Assembly (NCBI GenBank): GCA_963693285.1
Contig: OY848917.1
Location: forward strand, 11,904,192 to 11,968,191
Direction of reading: 5' to 3'
DNA length: 64,000 nt
DNA from: Xestospongia muta
Taxonomy: Eukaryota > Porifera > Demospongiae > Haplosclerida > Petrosiidae
This document shows positions 1-9,585 of this stretch, piece after piece. Positions within the stretch are counted from its first letter, which is position 1, and every line of letters starts with the position of its first letter. The notes beneath the pieces are model-generated. The model saw only the letters and a program-made list of their open reading frames with translations, made no database searches and was not told the DNA's origin. Both the position numbers and the translations under genes were made by a program.

Positions 1-488
1 TATTTACCTGAGTGTTTGTTACTTCGTTTATACATTTCATTACAATATACAATTGGTTAGTATCTTTTTGAATCTTATTTTCTACAACTACTGTCCTTAG
101 TCATGTGTGATAACTTTTGCACCTACGTTCACATTTGTAAAGTGACTACATGTGCATATAAATATAAGTACTTAACTAATCAAGAAAAGACTCCTGATAT
201 GTTAGATTGACAAGAGCAATTATTAGCATAGCACATGGTCCCATCTCTATTTAAAGAACTCTTTGATAAGATTCTTGTTGCTGAAAAAGATATGTAGAAT
301 TATAAATGATAAAAAATGTGCATTGAAGTATGGTTTTTTTTGTAGTTATTCCAGTCAAGCAATGATCAGAAAACATAAAAATAAATGTCATGTGAGTTTG
401 TATTTTGACACTTAAAAAAGCCATATTATGCTATATAGATCCATGTATATTATTAAATTTTAATTCGAGGCATTATAATTGATCGAAT
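1..488. repeat. dispersed repeat family R1, copy 1
   Basis: A near copy of this stretch recurs at about 2,350-2,870, including the ACCTGAGTGTTTG start, the GTTAGTATCTTTTT segment and the AAGAAAAGACTCCTGAT block. Shorter pieces recur at about 3,130-3,320, 6,110-6,300 and 12,700-12,800. No coding potential is visible. This looks like a non-autonomous transposon or retroelement end, but no clear termini or target duplications were found. Confidence 0.7.
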
Positions 489-528
489 AAGACAGTGGTT
501 CAGTAGTGTACATTATTTCTCAGGGTAT

Positions 529-1102
529 TCATTTCTGGGCAATAAAGTCCTTGACCATCACAAGTTGACCTTTTGAAAAGTGTCGCTGCTTGACTTGTTT
601 ATCAAGATGACTTTTGTGGTTCCTCTGTTTTGTGGTCACAACAGATTGAATGTAAGGTTTCAAAAGATCAAAGCCAGTATGAAGCTTATGTTGCAGAAAT
701 AATTCTCCAGGATGGGACCTGCAAAATTGATACGAGTTCTTTTCCATTGTGTGGCAGGCCAGATCCACCAGTGTAAGGGTGCAGCCACTGGTTGTGATTT
801 GTTTTCAAGGCAATAAAGACATGACTTTGTTAAATTCTCAATATCCTTGTCAATTCCCAACCACTACATGTAGCTTCTAGCTATGGCTTTCATTCTAGTG
901 ACTTCTGGGCAGTTCTGGTGAATAATGACATGAATACCCCATAGTAGACATCCACTTTCAATAGTATTTTCTTCTTGCTTTGATTGTAAAAAAGCCTGCA
1001 TTGGCTCAGACACTTAAAATATGGTATCATATTAGTGTAGCATGAACATGAGGGACTGAAAAGTGATGACTTCGAGACTTGCAACTGTTTTAATTGCCAC
1101 AA
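529..1102 (-). pseudogene. Ty3/gypsy-type LTR retrotransposon pol relic (integrase region)
   Basis: On the minus strand this reads as decayed pol. It starts near the RNase H-integrase junction, passes through the zinc-binding integrase N-terminus (GIDKDIENLTKSC followed by LYC) and reaches the start of the core (INFAGP). It then jumps to the integrase C-terminal part (SHPGELFLQHKLHTGFDLL ... GQLVMVKDF). The catalytic core between these parts is deleted and the pieces lie in different frames, with stop codons. A functional element would encode gag and pol between LTRs; no LTR was recognised. It is an old, internally deleted copy. Confidence 0.8.
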
Positions 1103-1347
1103 GTTATCACACTAACTGTGTGATAACTTTGAGATCACACTAACTGTGTGATAACTTTGAGGAAAGACTTAGCAGTTCTTTTTGAAAGTATGTATTGTGA
1201 TATAATGTATATTTATATTTGCTATATCTACTTCATATTTACAACAAACTGATATACATTGTGATTTGTTAGTCAGAGGCAGTAGTATTGCCAGAGTTGA
1301 TTACAATCAACACCTCTCATGTAAATATTAAAAGGACATGTTTTGTT
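1103..1347. other. non-coding spacer
   Basis: AT-rich sequence. A short direct duplication (ACTAACTGTGTGATAACTTTGAG, two copies near 1,110-1,160) is the only structure seen. Confidence 0.5.
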
Positions 1348-1566
1348 TTAATTTGTGTTTTTGCCTTTACAAGAACCTGTATAATTTTTTCCAACAATTG
1401 CCTTTGTAAGCTCTATCACAACATTACTACCTAACCCCATTTTAGTGTTGTTTCCTTGTTTTCCTACATAAACTCTAAAGCCACATACATAACCATTGAT
1501 TTTATCAGCTTTGACCCACACTTTTTTACCTCGTTTGATTTGCTTTAAAGAAATGTATTGTTTCAA
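1348..1566 (-). pseudogene. piggyBac-type transposase fragment
   Basis: A 72-codon open stretch carries the piggyBac signature around IKRGKKVWVKAD and GYVCGFRVYVGKQ, then GLGSNVVIELTKAIVGKNY. That is the part of the DDE_Tnp_1_7 domain just after the first catalytic aspartate block. The flanking parts of the domain are absent, so this is a solo fragment. It overlaps in family position with the relic at 6.3-7.55 kb, so it comes from a different copy. Confidence 0.75.
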
Positions 1567-2095
1567 GGATGATTACTTTTTAAAGGGGATCTTTGCTTCA
1601 TTGATTGAGTTCTGTGGGTGTGGATTATACTGTAAGAAACTTTTCAGATAACATGTCAATAAGTAGTCCTACTTGCCAAAGATGATCATATCTGGAATCT
1701 TTCCTTTGTAAAATGTATTGAGTGTTGACTATGTAACTGGCCTACTCTCTTCATACCCTTACATAAAGTGAAAGGACAGTTAGTCTACCTGTAGTTCTTC
1801 CTTCATCTCCTCACCCTTATTAGAGAGTTACCCTACTATTAAAACACGTCATAGTGTTTTTGCTGTAAAAGACACCCTGCTTGTCAGGTCTCAGGAAAAG
1901 TCTCTGACCTGCTCGTACACACACATTTTGTTTTACTAGATTAATAATAGTTGTTTTGAAACTGCTGACATTCTTATACCAGCGATTACTAACAGCCTTT
2001 GTTAGTTGATAGTTTAACCTTATTACAAGCACCATTGCTGCCAATATCCATCCCTTTTACATGAAACCTTCTTAGGTGGCAAGACATTTTGACAA
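1567..2095. repeat. dispersed repeat R3, copy 1
   Basis: The part from about 1,925 to 2,045 (TTACTAGATTAATAATAGTT, then GACATTCTTATACCAG and GATTACTAACAG) recurs in the same orientation at about 37,265-37,375. A 74-codon minus-strand frame crosses it, but I recognise nothing in it. The remainder has no visible feature. Confidence 0.5.
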
Positions 2096-3470
2096 ATGAA
2101 GCTAATAAATAAAGTGAAGTTTAGTTCTATTTTAGATGAAGCAACTATAACTACTAAAACTATTGTAACAACACAAACTATTTACTACCTTGTCAAATTG
2201 TTTATCAAGCATCTGATAATATTTATCTACATAGATTATCCCCTCACTTGTTCATGTAAGTTAAAATGTTCATGTAGTCAAGTTCTTGCAAGAGCAAGTA
2301 TTAGTACAAGTAGCATAGCACATGGCCCCATTTCTATTTAATTTTTGTTTATTAACTACCTGAGTGTTTGCTACTTTTGTTTATATGTTTCATTACAATA
2401 TACAACTGGTTAGTATCTTTTTAAATCTTATTTTCTACAACTACTGTCCTTAGTCATGCGTGATAACTTTTGCATCTACTTTCTCACTTGTAAATTAATA
2501 TTTGACTACTGTATCGCTTTCTACAAGTGACTACATGTGCATATAAATATTCTATAAAAGTACTTATAAGTACTTAACTAATCAAGAAAAGATTCCTGAT
2601 ATGTTACAATGGCAAGAGCAAGTATTAGCATAGCACATGGTCCCATCTCTATTTGATAAGTATCTGAGTGTTTGCTACATTTGTTTGTATGTTTCGTTCA
2701 ATATGTTCCAATTTTTTAAGACCAAATTGGCCGTTGACAACTTCAATTGAAGTGGGCATACAGAACTCTTTGATAAGGTTCTTGTTGCTGAAAAAGATAT
2801 GTAAAATTATAAATGATAAAAAATTTGCATTGAAGTATGACTTTTTTCTGTTGTCTTAAAAGCAAAGTGATCTATAAAATATAAATAAATGTAACTATGC
2901 TTTATGAAGTAATTATGTTATCTTGTTGATATTTCAGAAGTAATTTCAGCTCTTCAGTAGACTGCGTATTTGAACAAACCATTTTTCTCTTTTAATCATT
3001 TAGATATTGCTTGGGCTCACTGTCTATCAATACAAACCATGTTGCTGTCTTCTAAATTGTATGTTTGGTATAATGAAGACACCTCCTAACAAGAGATAAT
3101 TTAGTTACAATTTTATAATATAAATATTCTATAAAAGTACTTATAAGTATTTAACTAATCAAGGAAAGACTCCTGATACATTACAATGGCAAGATGCAAG
3201 TATTAGTACAAGTAGCAAAACACATGATGCCATCTCTATTTAATAACTTACCTGAGTGTTTGCTACTTTTGTTGTACAGTTTGTTTGTACTCAACAAGAA
3301 AAGACTCCTGATACATTACAATGGCACTCATTCAAAAATGTGCCTCCATACTTGAAACTGTTAAGCACTGATCAGCATCTAATGCTAACTCCCTTTATCT
3401 TCTTCAAACAAAAGTCCATAGTACACTGCAAAAAAATGCTGATATGCAGACTTACAAACACATGAACTTT
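2096..3470. repeat. mosaic of R1 and R2 repeat copies
   Basis: Contains a second R1 copy (about 2,350-2,870), an R2 copy (about 2,860-2,970, with GTGATCTATAAAATATAAAT) and another R1 piece (3,130-3,320). R2 also occurs at about 5,820-5,960, 35,780-35,905 and 37,380-37,490. The short open frames here follow the repeats and are not convincing genes. Confidence 0.65.
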
Positions 3471-4370
3471 TAAAGTGTAAAATACCTGGTCTGAGCTGGT
3501 GTTATGTGTATGATCCACTAGTCCTTTCAACTTTTTCATTAATTACTTTATCACAAAGAAAGTCATTACTGTACCCTTGCTAGAATATTAATGACAAAGA
3601 ATCTATATCCACACACTAAACCAAACTGGAATAGGTGAGAATATTGGCCCCAGTGCTATTACACACCTTACTGATGCTCAGAATCACTATCTAATGATAA
3701 TGATTAATGAGTTTAAAGTTAATCAACAAGATCCTCAACAATTTCTCAAAAATTCGTTTTTCACTAAACCCGCCATTAGCCTAGATAGGGAAAATTTTGT
3801 ACAATAATTTGACAGTTCCAGCATATATCTCAGCCATGACACATCTCACTCAATTCATGCTTGTCTTTCTCCAGTCAACTTCTACCTAAAACTTTTCTCC
3901 AGTTCTGTTTTATGTTCTTCAGTTTAGATATTTCAGTGAGTCCAACCTTTTTATATAGCTTTTGAGGTCTGGCTATTGATACCAATACTATCATTAGTTG
4001 AGCCAGAAATATTGTCTTGATGATTAAACATTTGACTTTATTGAGATCTTAGTGGGATGGATACTACTATATTGGTCTCCAAGATAGAACTATCCACCTT
4101 GGTGTAATCTGAATTGGTAGAGATAAGTTGTAACGTAAGTGAGGTTATTGTGCAACTTAATCCCACTTACGTCACAAGTATCATTCTAAAATCCAAAATT
4201 TCATCAAAACCAGAACAAACACTGGACCAAAAATGCTAGTTGCCATAGTTGGTTGGAAGTGGCTTTCTGAAATTAAACTAAATTAGAAATCAATTAAAAT
4301 CATCATAATAAATTTTTGAAGTGCAATGAAATTTCTGGAAATTTTACTGTACATTTTGAGCCCCTGGAAG
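3471..4370. other. non-coding region with one duplicated segment
   Basis: 3,470-3,600 (GTGTAAAATACCTGGTCTGA onward) is repeated at about 5,520-5,620. Otherwise I see no gene, RNA or element boundary here. Confidence 0.45.
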
Positions 4371-4375
4371 GTGGT

Positions 4376-4820
4376 CAGCTGATAGTACAATTGCTTTCTC
4401 CATGAACCACACCCAACATTCTTTTGGTAGAGCTGTGAAACATCTGGACTGGACACCACCTTTCCTGTTGATGTAGATCAATGCTGAGACAATCCTCTGA
4501 GATAGGCCTGGGTGAATTGTCCAATCCTAGCGATTCCTCATATGTCTGCTATTATGTTCAAACAACCTTGAAGGTGCTTGGCTGATACCACAATTACCCT
4601 CTCCATGCACCACTCCCAACACTCTTTTGCTAGAGCTGTGAAACATCTGGACTTGACACCACCTTTCTTGTTGATGTAGGTCAGTGGTGAGACATTGTCC
4701 ATGTAATGGTATACTGTCAGATTCACAAACAATTGAATTGCCAGAAACTCCAAGTAGTTGATGTGAAATCAACTTTCCTCGTACATCCCTAGCCCACCTG
4801 TCTGAACTCCATGACAACCT
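4376..4820 (-). pseudogene. retroelement RNase H-like relic (DIRS/tyrosine-recombinase type likely), partly duplicated
   Basis: The minus strand shows the RNase H pattern of DIRS/Ngaro-like elements: a YINKKGG block, then ALAKECWEWC, then SAKHLQGCLNIIAD. About 120 bp of it (4,570-4,690) is repeated with divergence at about 4,385-4,505. Reading frames are broken, and the reverse transcriptase and recombinase parts are not visible nearby. The DIRS assignment rests on motif resemblance; another retroelement class with a similar RNase H is possible. Confidence 0.6.
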
Positions 4821-6300
4821 GCTCCCCTGCTCAACTTCAAAGCACCTGTCTCAATCTTTAGGAAATGAGACAGATGGATTCAGACTGTACCTGGTCCAAG
4901 GTTTCTCCTGCTTTTTAAATTTTTCTTTGATAGAAAACATGGATTGACATCAGTTTCTATCAGTATACTTATTTCCTGTCCTTCCTGAAGGAAAAATATT
5001 AGTCACAAGATAATGTGAACAAAAATATAGATATATTACTCACATTTATTTATGTTTGCAGTTGAGGATTTTGGATGACTGTACACAAGTTGTAGATTGT
5101 TTTACAATTTCTATATAAATAGATAGCTTTGAGTTTGTTTTATAACAGCAGCGTTATTAGGGTCTGCAGTTTTGGAATCACTTTTGACAGATCCAGTGGG
5201 ATAATCAGTCCCTGAAGTGTTTGAGACTTTTCTCTTCCTCAGTCTGTATCAAGCAAGTTCTTTCCTTTTGTCCTTGCAATAGATGATATAAGAGTTCAAT
5301 GGCCTTTTTGTGACTTTGATACAGATATTTCCAATGGACACAGCTTGCTAGGAAGAGAAATGAAGTTGCAAGCAACTACGAGTCTTTTTATAACCTGTTG
5401 CACTTGGTATACGGAGCAGCTCTTAATAAACTGATTATACGCAAAATTCTATTATAAACCACAAATGCAAATAACAGCAACATTTATTTCATTCAGGGCT
5501 TAGTTCTATGTATGTTCTTTTAAAGTGTAAAACACCTGGTCTGAGCTGGTGTTGTGTATGATCCACTTATCTTTTCAACTTTTTCATTAATTACCTTATC
5601 ACAAAGAAAAGCTATTACTAAACTCTATTTATGTCACCTTACCAATTTTTCTACTTGTGCAGCATCATTTTTGCCACTTAGTCCATGTCTTTTATCTCAT
5701 TATGTTTACTGTGAGAAATTTCCTATAAATAGATTTGGTTAGTAACATTAAAGTCAACCATGTAGGAAAAGTATTTCTATGTATGTTGTTCTTAAGTGTT
5801 GTATGCATTGCATTACATTTGTTGGTCTTGAAAGCAAAGTGATCTATAAAATATAAATGAATGCAACTATGAATGTTTTTTGAAGTATTTACGTTGTTAT
5901 ATTCTTGAGATTTCAGAAGTAATTTTTCATTAGACTCTGTATTTAAACAAACCTTCCTTTTTGCTTTTGGTCATTTAGATAATTATTGCTTCACTCTTTG
6001 TAAGGCTCACTGTCTATCAATACAAACCATGTTGTTGTTTACTAAAGTGTATGTTTGGTATAATGAAGACACCTCCTAACAAGAGATAATTTGATTAGAA
6101 TATAAATATTCTATAAATGTACTTATAAGTATTTAACTAATCAAGAAAAGACTCCTGATACATTACAATGGCAAGATGTAAGTATTAGTACAAGTAGCAT
6201 AGCACATGGCCCCATCTCTATTTAATAACTTACCTGAGTGTTTGCTACTTTTGTTTGTACAATTTGATTGTACTAAACAAGAAAAGACTCCTAGACATAT
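4821..6300. repeat. non-coding; R2 and R1 repeat copies
   Basis: 4,821-5,515 shows no feature. 5,520-5,620 copies 3,480-3,600. 5,770-5,960 is an R2 copy. 6,110-6,300 is an R1 piece inserted at the point where the neighbouring piggyBac reading frame stops. Confidence 0.5.
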
Positions 6301-7550
6301 GCCTTTATTCCCCAAGGGTGTGGTTTCCCCTTTAGATATTGAAGGCAAGCAACTCTTCCCTTGAATGCTATAACTGATTCATCTATTGCTATATGTTGTC
6401 TTGGTTTGTATACTACTCTAATTTTTGAGAGTAATAAATCAAGGGAAGGTTGGATTTTCCCTTTTTTGTGCTACCATCTATTTCTCCAGCATGTAACATA
6501 CCATATATTTGAAAAAATCTAATACAGAACGAAAGAAAGAGAGGTTAGTGGTGACATCAGTACTCCAGTAATCTTTTAAATCTGGAATTTTTACTATTCC
6601 CATATTTAGGATGGTAGCTATGAAACCTTTCATTTCTCTAACAGTTACAGGGTCCATGTTTTGTATAGGGAATTGGGAGTTATCTGGAGTTTCAGACAAA
6701 AATTATACAATATAGTAATAAGTCTATGCTAACCTTCATAGTACTAATTTTCTTAATAGCATACTCATTGTGTTCTTTGTAAGGAAATCCAGCACAACTT
6801 CACTGAAAAACAGAGAAAAGCAATTCAAAGGAGACTGACAAGACCTATCCACAGTGCTCACACAAGTTTCATCTTGTAAAGTGTTGCCATCGTTACTTGA
6901 TTCTGGATCGTCTGTAATCATAATATACATTTTGTTAGGAAATAAAATCTAACCTGAAGAAATGACTGTCCAATCCAAATTCATTTCTTGTGTTGTGGAT
7001 TGTCTCCTACCACGTCCTCGAAAACCACGCCTACCAGTTGCACCACATCTTCTAGGATCTACATCTCTTCTAGTAGTATCAGAACTACTTTGTTGATCAG
7101 TTCCACTTCCCCTAAGTATACTATGACCTCTACCATCTGTACCATGTCCTCTGCCACAACCATGTCCTGCTCGTGTTCTAATTGTACCATGTTTACCACA
7201 CCCTCTAACACATGACTGCTCATAACTATTGCCAGTGTCATTCTCAATATCACATGTCCTGCTCGTGTTCTAATTGTACCACGTTTACCACACCCTCTAA
7301 CACACGACTGCTCATAACTATTGCCAGTGTCATTCTCAATATCAACAGCTTCATTACTGCTAGTATCCTATCCACTGCATTCTCTTCATTGTACTCCAGG
7401 TCATCCCAAATCCTCTCTTCCAAAAACGTATTATCTACATCACTGTCACTTTCTTCATCTTCTCCACATTCCATGTTAGTCCTACATCTAGCTCTTCATC
7501 CAAAATTTCCAGATTTTGTTCAGTTGTAATTCTGCATGCCATGTTGTTTA
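6300..7550 (-). pseudogene. piggyBac-type transposase relic, N-terminal half, with introns
   Basis: Read 7,550 to 6,300 on the minus strand. An acidic N-terminus (EDEESDSDVDNTFLEE) is followed by a Gly/Arg-rich RGG-like segment at about 7,345-6,960, ending at a donor (TCAG/GTTAGA). Next comes the start of the transposase domain (PLNCFSLFFSEVVLDFL), a probable second small intron, then VREMKGFIATILNMGIVKIP and DLKDYWSTD. Last is the first catalytic aspartate block (HIAIDESVIAFKGR). It stops at an R1 repeat near 6,300; the later catalytic residues are missing. Several frameshifts are present. A piggyBac element would normally have TTAA flanks; none could be assigned. Confidence 0.8.
7163..7343. 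repeat. tandem duplication of about 90 bp inside the RGG segment
   Basis: The block from ATGTCCTGCTCGTG to CATTCTCAATATCA occurs twice in a row with few differences. It lies inside the Gly/Arg-rich part of the piggyBac relic, so it lengthened that low-complexity segment. Confidence 0.85.
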
Positions 7551-7579
7551 CTGATTGCTATCGATACAAGCAGCCTCTC

Positions 7580-8010
7580 TATGGAGTGCCGTTTGTGTCA
7601 AAATTCATTTTAGTGGACATTTACTAAACTTAGTGGACATTTACTAAATCCCCACTTTTTTTAAGCACACTGATGGTGGAAATTTACTAAATCCCCACTA
7701 TTTTAGGCATTGATGGTGGACATTTACTAAATCCCCATTGTTTTAAGCACGTTGATGGTGGACATTTCCCCACTGTTCAAGACAATGAATACATCCTCAT
7801 CCAGCACGACACACCGTCATGCCCCCTGGTACACATGTAAGCAAAGATGTCAAGTTCGAGACGAGGCATGCATTCTGATCCAAGAAGGACGCCTCCTGGG
7901 GATGATCTGGTAGAAAGTATCCAGTCTGCTGTCACTGGAGCTATTACCTCTGCCTTAGCTCCAAAGCTGCAGAATCTAAGTCTAGAAACACAAGGTCGTG
8001 GCGGACCATT
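7580..8010 (+). repeat. left terminal inverted repeat of element S, carrying a copy of HECT exon 1
   Basis: After the terminal block come several copies of GGACATTTACTAAATCCCCA separated by GATGGTG spacers (about 7,612-7,770). About 7,777-8,010 is an inverted copy of the first coding exon of the HECT gene at the other end (SSSRR..., PPGDDLVESIQSAV). The left terminal repeat therefore contains HECT coding sequence, and it replaces the expected 5' part of the integrase gene. Confidence 0.85.
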
Positions 8011-9315
8011 GAGAGTAGAGTAGGTAGGCCACCTGTTGTGATAAACATGGAAGATGTTGAGCTCCTCCATTGCTTCCACTTCACCTGGTATCAGATAACT
8101 GATATTCTAGAAGTGAGTCGATCAACACTGTACAGGAGGATTCAAGACGAGGGATTAAGTTTGGATTTGACATTCACCAACATCATTGACAGTGAGTTAG
8201 ATCACCATGTCGAAGCTATTAAGAGGTTATACCCAAACGATGGAGAAAGGCTGATGATTGGATATCTAAGATCCCTTGGTATTTACGTGCCTCGATCACA
8301 TCTATCCACAGGGTAGACCCAGTGAATACAGCTATCCGTCATCGTGTTACTGTTTGAAGGAGAGTATACTATGCTGAAGGTCCAAACAGTTTATGGCATA
8401 TTGATGGTCACCATAAATTAATTAGGTGGTTGTTTGTCACTCATGGTGGTATTGACGGCTTTTCTCGTACCATTGTTTATTGAAGTTGTTCTGGAAACAA
8501 TTGGTCTATAACTGTGTTGCATGCATTCATGGATGCCATTACTAATCATGGTATTCCTGTAAAAGTGCGTTCTGACCTTGGTGGTGAGAATATAGAGGTT
8601 TGGAGGTATATGATTGATCAACATAGATCTGACAGAGCAGTTGTTGTTGGCTCATCTACCCACAATGAGCAAATTGAACATCTCTGGAGAGATGTTCAGC
8701 GATGTGTGGGCTGAGTTTTCTATTCTATTTTAAAGCAATCGGAGGAAGAAGAGAAACTTGACCCCCAAATGAAATCGATTTATATTGCCTACATTGAGTT
8801 TTCCTACCACGAGTTAATTTTTTTGGCTGCATTTGTTGGGGTGGTTCTTGGTGTAACTTGACTATGATGACATCATAATGAAATGACACATGGTGATGTC
8901 ATCATATTGATGACATCACCTAAATCCTAAACCAAACCTAGGATTATTAACTCTACGACACATAGTGATATCATCATAGGACATGTTGTTACATCATCAG
9001 TCAAGTTACACCAAGAAGCACCCATTTGTGGAGTCATGGAATAATCACCCCATTTCAACTGAACGAAATATGTCTCCCAATCAGTTATTTATTCATGGTG
9101 CTCTACAACAGAATGACTTCATAGATAGTCCATATAATCCAACTGATACAATCAATATTCCTGACCATAATGAAGAGGTGACTGTACCAAGCATAGCTTT
9201 TAGCCCTTGTCATCAGCTAGAACAGCAACTAAGGCTAGTTGATCCTCTTAGTCCAAGCAATAATCGTGGTTGTGACATTTACTATCTAGTAATTGATATT
9301 GTTGGACACCATTAA
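8010..9315 (+). pseudogene. DDE integrase pseudogene of element S
   Basis: Same family as the intact integrase at 22,631-20,997. Visible in order: a helix-turn-helix (GRPPVVINMEDVELL ... ITDILEVSRSTLYRR), [12 protein letters not shown] with the first catalytic Asp, [18 protein letters not shown] with the second Asp, STHNEQIEHLWRD with the catalytic Glu, then after an insertion WNNHPISTERNMSPNQLFIHG and a C-terminal domain near 9,200-9,300. The catalytic triad survives, but there are frameshifts near 8,300 and 8,480, TGA stops near 8,356 and 8,712, and a MITE at 8,839-9,023. The N-terminal helical region is missing, replaced by HECT-derived sequence. Confidence 0.88.
8839..9023. mobile_element. 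MITE-1 (185 bp) inserted in the integrase pseudogene
   Basis: Ends are inverted: GGGTGGTTCTTGGTGTAACT at left and AGTTACACCAAGAAGCACCC at right. Flanks ATTTGTTG (8,831-8,838) and ATTTGTGG (9,024-9,031) look like an 8-bp target duplication with one change. The interior is rich in TGATGACATCA-like blocks. The copy at 22,638-22,832 is the same family in opposite orientation. An 8-bp duplication would suit a hAT- or Mutator-mobilised MITE. Confidence 0.85.
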
Positions 9316-9444
9316 TCAAATGGTTGCACAAGTTGTGCATGAATATTATTTAATTTAAACTTAAACATTTTACCATTGTTAGATCTGTATCGTGTATATG
9401 ATGAAAACTGATAATACAGTAATAATGACTGAAAAATAAAACCT

Positions 9445-9498
9445 GACTATATATATATATATATATATTACAGTAATAATGACTGAAAAACAAAACCT

Positions 9499-9561
<63 letters not shown>
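9445..9561. repeat. (AT)n microsatellite with a duplicated 40-bp lead-in
   Basis: Two AT runs, each preceded by the same ACAGTAATAATGACTGAAAA segment. The open reading frame across it is a simple-repeat artefact. Confidence 0.95.
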
Positions 9562-9566
<5 letters not shown>

Positions 9567-9585
9567 CTCAATTTATATACAGAAC

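Noticed and set aside
7212..7529. 105-codon plus-strand frame
   Set aside because: Antisense shadow of the piggyBac N-terminal segment, extended by the tandem duplication.
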